From an uncultured Bacilli bacterium (GTDB taxonomy: Bacteria; Bacillota_I; Bacilli_A; RF39; UBA660): a DNA stretch of 11,907 nt. The stretch covers positions 1-11,907 of the forward strand of contig CANQMB010000027.1 of the NCBI GenBank assembly GCA_947624845.1, given 5' to 3'. This document shows, in pieces, positions 1 through 7,518 of the stretch (the first letter of the stretch is position 1; every line of letters starts with the position of its first letter). The notes under the pieces are model-generated. The model ran no database searches, was not told the origin of the DNA, and saw only the letters and a program-made list of their open reading frames with translations. The position numbers and the translations under genes were made by a program.

Positions 1-441
1 AGAAGGTTTAAATCCCGTTCTTTCTGGTTTCTTTTCATAAGCTCCTCTAGGTTCTCGAATATAATCATCATATGAGGGTTCTTCCTCTCTTTTAGAAGCT
101 TGATAAAGCGGTCTTTCCTCTTCCTTTGGTGGAAGTTCTTTTTCCTTTTCGACTTCTGAAACATCAATGGGTTGAGTTACCGAAAAATCTTCTTCAGCCA
201 TTACGGGAAAACGAAACTCAGCCTCACTTTTCAACAGCTCTCTCTCTTCAAAAACTTCATCCTTTTCCTCTTTGTCATCCTCTTCTACTTTTTCGGCGAT
301 AGAAATTTTCTTGGCGATTGGTTTTTCTGGTTTTACCTTAACTTTTTCCTTCTTTGGTTTAGCCTTTGGTCTTGGTTTTTCTTCTACCTCTACATATTCT
401 TCTTCAAAAAGTGCATTTTTTAATTTATCCATTAATTTCAT
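1..441 (-). CDS. Charged, probably disordered protein, N-terminal 147 residues (3' end outside window)
   Basis: An open frame without stops runs from an ATG at 441-439 to the window edge, so the C-terminus is missing. The start is supported by an AGAGGTG ribosome-binding site about five bases upstream; a second ATG three codons in (432-430) lacks its own site. The N-terminus MKLMDKLKNALFEEEYVEVE could form a short amphipathic helix. A Lys/Pro-rich stretch follows (PRPKAKPKKEKVKVKPEKP), then a long Glu/Lys/Asp-rich stretch with few hydrophobic residues. This composition suggests an intrinsically disordered linker or tether, presumably leading to a folded domain beyond the window. No signal peptide or membrane segment is visible. 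It lies 14 bases after the lipoprotein gene, on the same strand, so the two are probably co-transcribed. I do not recognise the family. A SepF-like protein was considered because of the acidic N-terminus, but no SepF core is visible here. Confidence 0.8.
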   Translation of the reverse strand, partial: MKLMDKLKNALFEEEYVEVEEKPRPKAKPKKEKVKVKPEKPIAKKISIAEKVEEDDKEEKDEVFEERELLKSEAEFRFPVMAEEDFSVTQPIDVSEVEKEKELPPKEEERPLYQASKREEEPSYDDYIREPRGAYEKKPERTGFKPS

Positions 442-455
442 AAAAACACCTCTTT

Positions 456-1127
456 CTAATTTTCTTTATCGATTTCTACTTTATCCTGATCTGGTAATTG
501 ATTATCTTTATCATAGTATTTACCATATTCTTCTACATAATCCAAAAAGTCTCCTTGTTCCCTTTTAGACTTAAAGATATTAAATTCTTCTTCTTGATAA
601 TCTAAAACATTTTCACCTATTAATGTTTCTAAGATGTTGCGATTGTATTGAATAGAAGAAAGCAAATAACTAATATTACAAACAGCATCGACAATTTCAT
701 TTTCTTCCACATAAACTTCTACTTTAGCATAATGATACATGGCTTCAATAAAATACTTACCATCCACCTCATTGATTTCTAAATAACCGAATTTTTTTCC
801 ATTTTCCAATGATTTGGAATAATAAGGCCCTGTATTTTCACCATATTCCTCTCTTACTTTATGATAATAACTGACCACATCCACATACAAATAATACTTA
901 TTTTGATATTGATCTTTTAAAGTAGCATTAAACTCTTCTTTATTAATGAAAGTTAACCCTCTAGGAACATAATATTTATAACCTTCAAAAAACGTATTGC
1001 TCAGTTTATTATTCTTTAACAAAATTTCATCTACTAGAGTATCAATCGCATCTGTAGAATTAGGTACGACGCTGCAACCAGTAAGCAGCATAACGACAAG
1101 GAATCCTAATACGATTTTCTTTTTCAT
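456..1127 (-). CDS. Uncharacterised lipoprotein, 223 aa
   Basis: The N-terminus has a lipoprotein signal: basic MKKK, a hydrophobic core (IVLGFLVVMLL) and lipobox L15-T16-G17-C18. The mature protein should therefore carry a diacylglyceryl Cys18 and sit on the outer face of the cytoplasmic membrane. The remaining ~205 residues are soluble, with many Tyr, Asp and Glu, and alternate predicted strands and helices. No catalytic motif is recognisable. The start is set by AGGTGA at 1136-1131, three bases before the ATG. It lies 67 bases downstream of trmB with no GC-rich terminator between, so it may be partly read through from trmB; tandem TATGAT boxes just upstream could also give it its own promoter. 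The charged-protein gene follows 14 bases later. The function is unknown; an extracytoplasmic binding or envelope role is only an inference from the lipobox. Confidence 0.85.
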   Translation of the reverse strand: MKKKIVLGFLVVMLLTGCSVVPNSTDAIDTLVDEILLKNNKLSNTFFEGYKYYVPRGLTFINKEEFNATLKDQYQNKYYLYVDVVSYYHKVREEYGENTGPYYSKSLENGKKFGYLEINEVDGKYFIEAMYHYAKVEVYVEENEIVDAVCNISYLLSSIQYNRNILETLIGENVLDYQEEEFNIFKSKREQGDFLDYVEEYGKYYDKDNQLPDQDKVEIDKEN

Positions 1128-1147
1128 AATTCACCTACTCTTCTATC

Positions 1148-1158
1148 ATCATATCATA
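1148..1158 (-). promoter_or_regulatory. Possible -10 elements of the lipoprotein gene
   Basis: Two overlapping TATGAT hexamers lie at 1158-1153 and 1153-1148 on the minus strand; the second is preceded by TGA and so forms an extended -10. No convincing -35 box is seen; only a T-rich tract occupies that position. The inferred start near 1141 would give a leader of about 14 bases carrying the AGGTGA site. AT-rich surroundings make a chance match possible. Confidence 0.35.
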
Positions 1159-1193
1159 AATTTTAAAAAATAAAAATATTTTATCTAAGTTTT

Positions 1194-1826
1194 CTACTGA
1201 TTTGACTGTCTTTTGGCAATGAGTGCTTTAATTGGAATTTGTTCACTTCGGAATTTATCCTCATATTCGGTCGTAATGATTTTCTCCTCAGAAAAATGAA
1301 GATCCACTTTTTCCAAAATATAATGATGCTGACTGAGAGATTCAATAGAATAAGAAAAGAGATCCTCATTATCCGTTCTCATATAAATTTTAGCGTCCTC
1401 TGTTAAAATCGAATCATATTTATCCAAAAAAATCTTACTAGTAAGTCTCCTAGAATGATGTCGAACTTTTGGCCAAGGGTCAGAAAAATTCAAATAAATT
1501 CGTGAAATTTCTCCTTTAAAAATCAAATCAATATTTTGAGCATTTTCTGAAATAATATACAAATTCGGAAGTTGTTCTAACGATGCTTTTTTTAGGGCCT
1601 TTGCAACAATACTTTTCTGTTTTTCAATTCCAATATAATTAATCTCTGGATGAGATTTTGCATTTTCAATTAAAAACTTTCCTTTTCCCATACCAATTTC
1701 TATATAAATCGGATGAGAATTTCCAAAAAGATTAGAAAAAGAGCCCTGATACTTTTGAGCATCCTTTAAATAATATTTCGAATTTTCCATGATTTCTTCT
1801 TTATTTTTAACATTGCGAATTCGCAT
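1194..1826 (-). CDS. trmB: tRNA (guanine-N7-)-methyltransferase TrmB
   Basis: Transfers a methyl group from S-adenosylmethionine to N7 of guanosine 46 in the variable loop of tRNAs; it acts in the cytoplasm and stabilises the tRNA core. At 210 residues it has the usual bacterial length. The family signature is intact: N-terminal MRIRN, the SAM-binding loop EIGMGKGKF (about residues 43-51), GIEKQ at the end of the second strand, NFSDPWPKVRHHSRRLT (about 113-129) with the catalytic/tRNA-binding Asp, Pro, Lys and Arg residues, the RTDNEDLF segment, and the C-terminal TEYEDKF motif that contacts SAM and the target base. The start is fixed by GGTGA at 1835-1831, four bases before the ATG. It is divergent from the FemABX operon across a 141-base intergenic region. 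Identification is secure; neighbours give no functional link beyond tRNA use. Confidence 0.97.
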   Translation of the reverse strand: MRIRNVKNKEEIMENSKYYLKDAQKYQGSFSNLFGNSHPIYIEIGMGKGKFLIENAKSHPEINYIGIEKQKSIVAKALKKASLEQLPNLYIISENAQNIDLIFKGEISRIYLNFSDPWPKVRHHSRRLTSKIFLDKYDSILTEDAKIYMRTDNEDLFSYSIESLSQHHYILEKVDLHFSEEKIITTEYEDKFRSEQIPIKALIAKRQSNQ

Positions 1827-1841
1827 AAAATCACCATATTT

Positions 1842-1850
1842 ATCATACCA
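1842..1850 (-). promoter_or_regulatory. Extended -10 promoter element of trmB
   Basis: On the minus strand TGG directly precedes TATGAT (1847-1842), an extended -10 of the TGnTATRAT type. No good -35 is seen 16-18 bases upstream, as is tolerated for extended -10 promoters. The expected start (about 1835) falls on the first base of the GGTGA ribosome-binding site, giving a leader of only about nine bases. Confidence 0.5.
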
Positions 1851-1914
1851 TAAATTTTTAATATCGCCTATAACAAAACATGGAAAATAAAATCGGAGTC
1901 TGAAAGAGTCTTTT

Positions 1915-1944
1915 TTGGTGAAAATGAAAAATCTGTGGTATACT
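1915..1944 (+). promoter_or_regulatory. Promoter of the FemABX operon
   Basis: A -35-like TTGGTG (1915-1920) and a -10 TATACT (1939-1944) are separated by 18 bases, with TGG directly before the -10 (extended -10). The predicted start near 1951 leaves a leader of about 17 bases containing the TGAGGA ribosome-binding site at 1956-1961. It points away from the trmB promoter. Confidence 0.7.
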
Positions 1945-1967
1945 AAAAAAGAAAGTGAGGATTCATT

Positions 1968-3260
1968 ATGAAGCTTGTGGAACTAGAAAAAGAGAAGTTC
2001 GATTCCTACGTTTTAAATCACCCGCAAAAATCCCATTTCTTACAATCGGCGATTTGGGGAGAATTCTCTGAAAAAGAAAAAAAACAAACACCTTTTTATT
2101 TAGGTTTATTCGATGATGAAAACTTAGTAGGGGCTGCATTACTTCTCCAAAAAAAACTACCTCTTGGCCTTTGTTATTTTTATGCACCTAGAGGTTATGT
2201 GATTGATTTTGATCAAGCAAACTTAGTAGAAGAGATGACGAAGGAATTAAAAAAATTTGCGAAAGAAAAAAAAGCAATTTTTATCAAAATCGATCCTGAT
2301 ATTTCACTTCATAAATTAGATCAGGATGGAAATATTTTAGAAAATGAAAAAAATCACTATGAATTAGTAAATTTATTAAAAAAATTGGGATATCATCACA
2401 AAGGGTTTAATAAAAATTTTGAAAATAGTGAACCTCGTTATACGTTTCGGTTAGATTTGACAAATTCGATGGAAGAAATTGAAAAAAATTTTCATCCAAC
2501 AACTAGAAAGATTATTCATCGGGGAAATCCATATGATCTGATCTGTCATAAAAATGAAGAGGCAAAAATTGAAGACTTCTATCTTACAATGATGGAAACA
2601 TCCAAACGAGAACAAGTACTCTATCATCCACTAAATTATTATAAACACTTTTATGAAATGCTTCATCAAGAAGATCATTCAGATCTTTATGTCGTAGAAG
2701 CAGATATTTCTAAGATCAAAGCTCAATACGAAAATAAAATGCAAGAAATTAAACAGGAAATCAACAGCTTACAAGAAAAGCAAACAAGTAAAAGTAAAAA
2801 TAAAATAGAAGAGTTAAAAATGCAAGAAATTAAACAGGAAAAAGAGTACCAAGAACTTTGTGATATTAAAGAAAAACACTTAGTTTTATCTTCAATTTTA
2901 ACTGTTAAGTACGGCAACAAAGTATGGACTGTTCACGGAGGAAATCACAGCTTATTAAGATTTTTAAATGCCAACTATTTTATTTATTATACAATTATTC
3001 AAGATGCCAAAAAAGAAGGATATCAATATATTGACTTTTTTGGAACCACAGGGGATCCTAAAAAAGAAAATCCAATTTATGGAATTCATTTATTCAAAAA
3101 AAGATTGGGTGGAGAATACTTAGAATTTATTGGAGAGTTTGATTTAGTGATTCATCCCTTTTTATACTTTTGTTTTGAAAAACTGATCCCTCTTTATAGA
3201 AAAATAGGAAGAAAAAAAGCCAAGAAGGAGATAGATTATGAAGCTAATAGAGATAAGTAG
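1968..3260 (+). CDS. FemABX-family lipid II bridge aminoacyltransferase, paralog 1
   Basis: By family, this protein transfers an amino acid (commonly Gly, Ala or Ser) from aminoacyl-tRNA to the stem peptide of lipid II or to a growing interpeptide bridge, at the cytoplasmic face of the membrane. The 430 residues show the two GNAT-like halves of FemA/FemX. The first half contains YAPRG (72-76) and the IKIDP segment (107-110 region). An inserted charged helical arm spans about residues 248-304 and resembles the coiled-coil arm of S. aureus FemA/FemB. The second half carries VHGGN (322-326), FFGTTGDP (357-364), YGIHLFKK and IGEFDLVI. The start is fixed by TGAGGA six bases upstream. Its end overlaps the next FemABX gene by 23 bases, so translation is probably coupled. 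An exact 25-base direct repeat duplicates KMQEIKQE within the arm (residues 257-264 and 284-291). It is the most divergent of the three paralogs here; the amino acid added cannot be read from sequence. Confidence 0.93.
   Translation: MKLVELEKEKFDSYVLNHPQKSHFLQSAIWGEFSEKEKKQTPFYLGLFDDENLVGAALLLQKKLPLGLCYFYAPRGYVIDFDQANLVEEMTKELKKFAKEKKAIFIKIDPDISLHKLDQDGNILENEKNHYELVNLLKKLGYHHKGFNKNFENSEPRYTFRLDLTNSMEEIEKNFHPTTRKIIHRGNPYDLICHKNEEAKIEDFYLTMMETSKREQVLYHPLNYYKHFYEMLHQEDHSDLYVVEADISKIKAQYENKMQEIKQEINSLQEKQTSKSKNKIEELKMQEIKQEKEYQELCDIKEKHLVLSSILTVKYGNKVWTVHGGNHSLLRFLNANYFIYYTIIQDAKKEGYQYIDFFGTTGDPKKENPIYGIHLFKKRLGGEYLEFIGEFDLVIHPFLYFCFEKLIPLYRKIGRKKAKKEIDYEANRDK
2736..2841 (+). repeat. 25-base direct repeat pair inside the FemABX coiled-coil arm
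   Basis: The same 25 bases occur at 2736-2760 and 2817-2841, 81 bases apart from start to start, in the same reading frame. Both encode KMQEIKQE. The period of 27 codons is one residue short of four heptads. Perfect DNA identity suggests a recent tandem duplication or slippage that lengthened the arm, although only this part of the unit is still identical. Confidence 0.9.
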
Positions 3261-4521
3261 TAAAAGATTTCAAGAACTAGCAGATAAAAGTGAGCAGATT
3301 ACCTTTCATCAGACGAAACAGTGGGGAAAATTAAAAGAAAAAAATGGATGGCATTCTTATTTCTTATCTTTAGAAGAAGATGGGAAATCCTTTGGATGTA
3401 CTTTGATGCTTACGAAAGATATTCCTTTGATTCGAAAAAGAATGTGCTATTGTCCAAGAGGTTTCTTAATTGATTACAAAGATGAGAAGACCTTGCAAAT
3501 TTTTACAGAAGAAATTAAAAAATTCGCCAAAAGTAAAAAAGGTATCTTTATTAAAATCGATCCTTATGTTCCATATAAACAGCGAGATATCAACGGAGAT
3601 TTAGTGGAAGGTGGATTTGATCATAGTGAAGTAGTAAACAATTTAAAAAAATTGGGTTATCGCCATTTTGGATTTAATTTAATGCAAGATACCCTTCAAC
3701 CACGCTGGATGCATGTCATCCCACTAAAAAATAAAACGATGGACGAAGTGATGGCTGATATGGAATCAAAAACAAGACAAATCTTGAGAAAGAACGAACG
3801 TTGTGGAATCATCACAAGAGAAATCACAAGAGAAGAGCTTCCTAAATTTAAAGATATTATGCAACATACGAGTGATCGTAGAGATTTTGTAGATCGTCCC
3901 ATGTCCTATTATGAAAATATGTGGGAAAATTTACATAAAGATGGTATTTTAAAAATTTTAGTGGCAGAAATTGATTTTGATTTATACAAAAAAAATACAG
4001 AACAAGAAATAGAAGAAATAAAAAAAGAAATCGCTGACCGGCTTTATAAAAAAGAACACAACATTATCAAAATGAATGAGAAAAAATTTAATAACAAACA
4101 AAAACAAGAGGAAGAAAATCTCTCTCGTTTAGAAAAACAATTAAAGACAATTGAAGAATACCAATTTAAATATGGTCATAAAGCTCTCCTTGGAGGAATC
4201 TTATTTCTAATTTATGGAAATGAAGTATTATCTCTATATGGAGGTAGCCTAAAAGAATTGATGCAATTTCAATCTGCCTACACTCTACACTTTGCAGGAA
4301 TCGAATATGCTTATAAAAATCACTACGATCGTTATAATTTTTATGGAATTACTGGAGACTTTAGAGAAGAAAATCCACTATATGGACTTTATTTATTCAA
4401 AAAAAGTTTCGGAGGCGAAGTCGTAGAATTAATTGGAGAGTTCGATTTAGTCATTAGCAATTTTTGGTATCATCTCTATAATGGAGCTTTCAAAATATAT
4501 CATAAAATCAAAAATAGATAA
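3238..4521 (+). CDS. FemABX-family lipid II bridge aminoacyltransferase, paralog 2
   Basis: The second tRNA-dependent peptidoglycan bridge enzyme of the operon, 427 residues and of normal length. Residues 28-38 (QWGKLKEKNGW) and YCPRG (71-75) mark the first GNAT-like half; DINGDLVEGGF (117-127) followed by NLKKLGYRHFGF is strongly conserved with paralog 3. The helical coiled-coil arm occupies about residues 250-308. The second half has YGG (334-336), NFYGITGDF (367-375), ENPLYGLYLFKKSFGGEVVELIGEFDLVI, the hallmark C-terminal Fem region. The start lies inside the end of paralog 1 and is set by AAGGAG at 3225-3230, seven bases before the ATG. A Rho-independent terminator follows directly. Together with paralogs 1 and 3 it suggests a multi-residue interpeptide bridge built by successive enzymes, as FemX, FemA and FemB do in staphylococci. 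Which position and amino acid it serves is unknown. Confidence 0.95.
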   Translation: MKLIEISSKRFQELADKSEQITFHQTKQWGKLKEKNGWHSYFLSLEEDGKSFGCTLMLTKDIPLIRKRMCYCPRGFLIDYKDEKTLQIFTEEIKKFAKSKKGIFIKIDPYVPYKQRDINGDLVEGGFDHSEVVNNLKKLGYRHFGFNLMQDTLQPRWMHVIPLKNKTMDEVMADMESKTRQILRKNERCGIITREITREELPKFKDIMQHTSDRRDFVDRPMSYYENMWENLHKDGILKILVAEIDFDLYKKNTEQEIEEIKKEIADRLYKKEHNIIKMNEKKFNNKQKQEEENLSRLEKQLKTIEEYQFKYGHKALLGGILFLIYGNEVLSLYGGSLKELMQFQSAYTLHFAGIEYAYKNHYDRYNFYGITGDFREENPLYGLYLFKKSFGGEVVELIGEFDLVISNFWYHLYNGAFKIYHKIKNR

Positions 4522-4524
4522 TTT

Positions 4525-4549
4525 ATAAAGGAGCCTTTGGCTCCTTTAT
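4525..4549 (+). terminator. Terminator of the FemABX operon
   Basis: An 11-bp perfect stem (ATAAAGGAGCC with its complement) closes a TTT loop four bases after the stop of paralog 2. The following T-tract is short (TTTATTG, partly in the stem), so efficiency may be moderate. It faces the terminator of the convergent operon. Confidence 0.8.
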
Positions 4550-4555
4550 TGTATC

Positions 4556-4580
4556 AAAAAAATCGCACCAAGTGGTGCGG
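4556..4580 (-). terminator. Terminator of the flippase-FemABX operon
   Basis: On the minus strand a GC-rich stem CGCACC / GGTGCG with an ACTT loop (arms within 4579-4564) is followed by one A and seven T (4562-4556). It lies about 27 bases after the stop of FemABX paralog 3, so the two convergent operons each end at their own hairpin within 60 bases. Confidence 0.85.
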
Positions 4581-4606
4581 TTGAAATTTCAATTTCAAAA
4601 AATAGT

Positions 4607-5824
4607 TTAATGCCTCAAGCAATGAATCAAACGAAATAAAAGGTTTTTCCCTGGTAAAATAACCAGTTCCCATTCTCCAATTAACTCTTCTACATATCCA
4701 GTAAAACCTTTTTTAAAATCATAAACTCCATAACTTGCATCTTTCGGATCAAAACAACCACTAATGCCATAAAAATTATATTTCTTAAAACCATTTTCTT
4801 TTGCATAGCGAATCATTTCCCATTGAATAAAATGAGGGCCTCCAAAATGCATGAGTTCTTCTATATTTCCTCCAAATAAATACAACACTTCATCTCCATA
4901 AGTAATGAAAATTCCAGCTGAAGCAGAAACCACATCTCCATATTTTTCTCTTAGAATTTTTACTTCTTCTAAATGCTTTTCTATTTGGTCTATTTTTTGT
5001 TCATGAAGTTGAATCTTCTCCTCTTTAGATCCATTTTTTTTCATCTTTTCAATGATCGATTTTTCTTCGTCGATTTCTCTTTCTGCATCATCCACGAGTT
5101 CTTTTAAAGGAAGATCGGCAACGACAAAACGAGCTAAATTCTTTTTTCCAAGAAGCTCATATAAATTTTGAAAATAACTTAAATCTCGATTTGCAAAATT
5201 CTTTCTAGAACAAGTAGCATCTAAAATTTCTTTTAATAAAGGAAGTTCATCATAAGAAACATCTCTCAAAGTCAAATGATTTTTTAACGCCTTTTTAATA
5301 CTTCGTCTTGTAAAATTACGCATATTTTTTAAAAGTTGATCTAAATCTTGATCTAAGTCTAAAGAAAAACTCCAAGAGATCTGCTCATTTGTTTTACTCT
5401 TGCGAAAACCTAATTTTTTTAGATTCGAAAGAGCCTGTTCGTGGTTAAATCCACCTTCCACTATATCTCCGTTGATATCTCGTTCTCTCAATACATAGTA
5501 AGGATCAATTCGCAACAAATAACCTTTTTTCTCTTTAATAAACTTTTTTAATTCTTCAACAAAAAATTGAAGAAGGAAAAAATCCTCATAATCGACCAAT
5601 AAACCTCTAGGTGCATAAAACTCATAACAATGAAAACGACGAGGATGAGAAAGAAGTAACGTAGCGGCAACAATTCGATTCTCTTTTAATACACCAACAT
5701 AATATTTTTTCCATCCATTTTTTTCGCGTAAAGCAGCAATTTCTTTCGTCTGCATAAAATTTTTCAAAGGATGATGATCTAAAAACTGTTGAAAATCTTC
5801 TTCCTCTAAAATCTCAAATTTCAT
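4607..5824 (-). CDS. FemABX-family lipid II bridge aminoacyltransferase, paralog 3
   Basis: A third FemABX enzyme, 405 residues, on the opposite strand to the other two. It shows YAPRG (70-74), DINGDIVEGGF (116-126), NLKKLGF, a helical coiled-coil arm at about 240-293 (rich in Glu, Lys and Ile), FGGN (317-320), the NFYGISG segment (350-356) and IGEWELVIL. Its start codon overlaps the flippase stop as ATGA, with an AAGGGG ribosome-binding site inside the flippase gene, so the two are translationally coupled. That links bridge synthesis to lipid II export at the level of gene expression. One oddity: where paralogs 1 and 2 have Gly-Asp after the YG(I/T)(T) turn, this protein has Gly356-Cys357. 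It is closer to paralog 2 than to paralog 1 over the motifs compared. Amino acid donor and acceptor are not deducible. Confidence 0.95.
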   Translation of the reverse strand: MKFEILEEEDFQQFLDHHPLKNFMQTKEIAALREKNGWKKYYVGVLKENRIVAATLLLSHPRRFHCYEFYAPRGLLVDYEDFFLLQFFVEELKKFIKEKKGYLLRIDPYYVLRERDINGDIVEGGFNHEQALSNLKKLGFRKSKTNEQISWSFSLDLDQDLDQLLKNMRNFTRRSIKKALKNHLTLRDVSYDELPLLKEILDATCSRKNFANRDLSYFQNLYELLGKKNLARFVVADLPLKELVDDAEREIDEEKSIIEKMKKNGSKEEKIQLHEQKIDQIEKHLEEVKILREKYGDVVSASAGIFITYGDEVLYLFGGNIEELMHFGGPHFIQWEMIRYAKENGFKKYNFYGISGCFDPKDASYGVYDFKKGFTGYVEELIGEWELVILPGKNLLFRLIHCLRH

Positions 5825-7488
5825 TTAGATTCCCCTTTCTTTTTTCCAATAGGCAATCTTTTTAATAAATTATCTCCAAAAATATTTTGAATTGTATGAG
5901 TTTTCCAAGTATATAGGAAATAGACAATCATTCCTAAAACGGCATAGAACATAATAACAAAGATATTCATAAAGCGATGAGAAACTAAAATAGGAACAAA
6001 AGATTTCGTAAGGAATAAAACAAGAATCATGGCAACAGTCGCTCCAAAAATATGAACGAGTTCTTTTATCATTGGCTCATAACTGACACCACACTTTTTA
6101 TGAAGAACGATTAAACAGATAATAAAGGATACTCCGTAACCAATAACAGTAGCTGTAATCGAACCATAATAAGCAGGAAGCCCCATCTTATGAAAACCGG
6201 AAATTAAAGAAACGTTGAGCATAGCTTTTAACAACACACCAGAAGCCAAAGACCAAAAAACAGTCTTATAGTACTTCAACACTTGAACAATGGTCACAGA
6301 AGTCGTAAACAAAGAAGTAACTAAAGCCACAAAAACATAATACGACAAAACAGAAGGACCATATTTAGAAGGACCATAAAATACCATCCAGACAGGTTCA
6401 GCTAAAAAACTAAGTCCTACCGTCATCGGAATTGTTAAAAATAGAAGAATTTGAAAAGTTTGATTAATTTTATGATGAACATCTTTTTTATTATTCATAA
6501 CAAAACTAGAAGTTAGATTGGGAATCAAACTGATAATGACACCTGTAGAAATAGAGATAATAATCATATTAAATTTTGCACCCCAAGTAGAAATAATTCC
6601 CATGACAGTCTCAGCATCTTTAGTTGCATATCCCACTTGAGACCCCAGAGTCTTTACTAGCGTAAAGGTATCAATAAAGCTATATAGGGATTTAAAAATA
6701 TCGATCATAATAAAGGGTAAAGCATACCAACATAATTTTTGAAAGATTTCTTTATTTGTAATCTTAGGTTCTTTTTTATCTAATATTTTTTCATTTAATT
6801 TTTTCTTGTTTGTTAAGGTTTTTTCTAATAAATAAACATAAGAAGCAAAAGCACCAATGGTCGCACCAAAAACAGCAACACCAACGGCTGTCGTCAATGA
6901 TAAATGAAAGACGCGAAGCGTAACAAAACTTCCAACGACAATAAATAAAACCCGAACAATTTGCTCCAATACTTGAGAAATGGAAGTTGGCGTAATAAAT
7001 TTATGCCCTTCCAAAAATCCTCGATAAATACTTAAAACTGGTACCACTAAAATTGCAGTAGCAATGACACGAATGACAAAAGTCACTTGTTCAATTGTAT
7101 TTCCACCAGTTAATTCTCCAAGAATTGCATGGGCAAGTTGAGGGGCAAATAAAAATAGCACAATAAAACAAACCAAACCTAAAATGAGAGCAATCTTCCT
7201 TGCTATTTTAAAAGCACGAATTTTAGCATCATAGTAACCCAGTGTTTGATATTCACTAATTAATTTACTGATTGCCAAGGGAATTCCCGCAGAAGAAAGC
7301 GCTGTAAATACTAAATAAATCGTATACGCATATCCGTATAAAGCGCCTCCCTGCTCTCCAATAATTGCATGAAATGGAATTACATAAAGAATTCCTAAAA
7401 CTTTAGTTAATACAATTCCCAAGGTAGCAATAAACGCTCCTTGAACAAATGTTGACTTTTTCATTACAGTATGTTTCTTTTTTTCCAT
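5821..7488 (-). CDS. SpoVB/YtgP-type MOP-superfamily flippase, probable lipid II flippase
   Basis: A 555-residue polytopic membrane protein of the SpoVB/YtgP branch of the MOP (MATE-like) superfamily; members with MurJ function move lipid II from the inner to the outer leaflet. The sequence alternates many hydrophobic segments with short charged loops, consistent with about 14 helices. Family-typical stretches include PFHAIIGEQGGALYGYAY (38-55), SSAGIPLAISKLISEY (65-80) and YRGFLEGHKFITPTSISQV (155-173). A Lys-rich loop (about 226-246) separates the two halves. The first Met is preferred, with GGAAG seven bases upstream; Met9 lacks a ribosome-binding site. It has its own promoter and is followed, with an ATGA overlap, by FemABX paralog 3, supporting a cell-wall role. 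Export of another polysaccharide or teichoic-acid precursor, or the spore-specific SpoVB role, cannot be excluded. Confidence 0.92.
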   Translation of the reverse strand: MEKKKHTVMKKSTFVQGAFIATLGIVLTKVLGILYVIPFHAIIGEQGGALYGYAYTIYLVFTALSSAGIPLAISKLISEYQTLGYYDAKIRAFKIARKIALILGLVCFIVLFLFAPQLAHAILGELTGGNTIEQVTFVIRVIATAILVVPVLSIYRGFLEGHKFITPTSISQVLEQIVRVLFIVVGSFVTLRVFHLSLTTAVGVAVFGATIGAFASYVYLLEKTLTNKKKLNEKILDKKEPKITNKEIFQKLCWYALPFIMIDIFKSLYSFIDTFTLVKTLGSQVGYATKDAETVMGIISTWGAKFNMIIISISTGVIISLIPNLTSSFVMNNKKDVHHKINQTFQILLFLTIPMTVGLSFLAEPVWMVFYGPSKYGPSVLSYYVFVALVTSLFTTSVTIVQVLKYYKTVFWSLASGVLLKAMLNVSLISGFHKMGLPAYYGSITATVIGYGVSFIICLIVLHKKCGVSYEPMIKELVHIFGATVAMILVLFLTKSFVPILVSHRFMNIFVIMFYAVLGMIVYFLYTWKTHTIQNIFGDNLLKRLPIGKKKGESK

Positions 7489-7518
7489 AATTTCACTTCC
7501 ATATCGTTATCCGTATTC

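Noticed and set aside
172..568. Plus-strand open frames rich in Phe/Leu or Ser over the left end.
   Set aside because: They are antisense shadows of the Lys/Glu-rich minus-strand gene and lipoprotein; they lack credible start signals.
1161..1185. AT-only inverted repeat after trmB as a terminator.
   Set aside because: The stem has no G-C pairs and would be too weak to support a call.
4581..4592. Perfect 12-base palindrome TTGAAATTTCAA between the stop of FemABX paralog 3 and its terminator.
   Set aside because: AT-rich and short, in a non-coding 3' region; no second copy near a promoter was noticed, so an operator is not supported.
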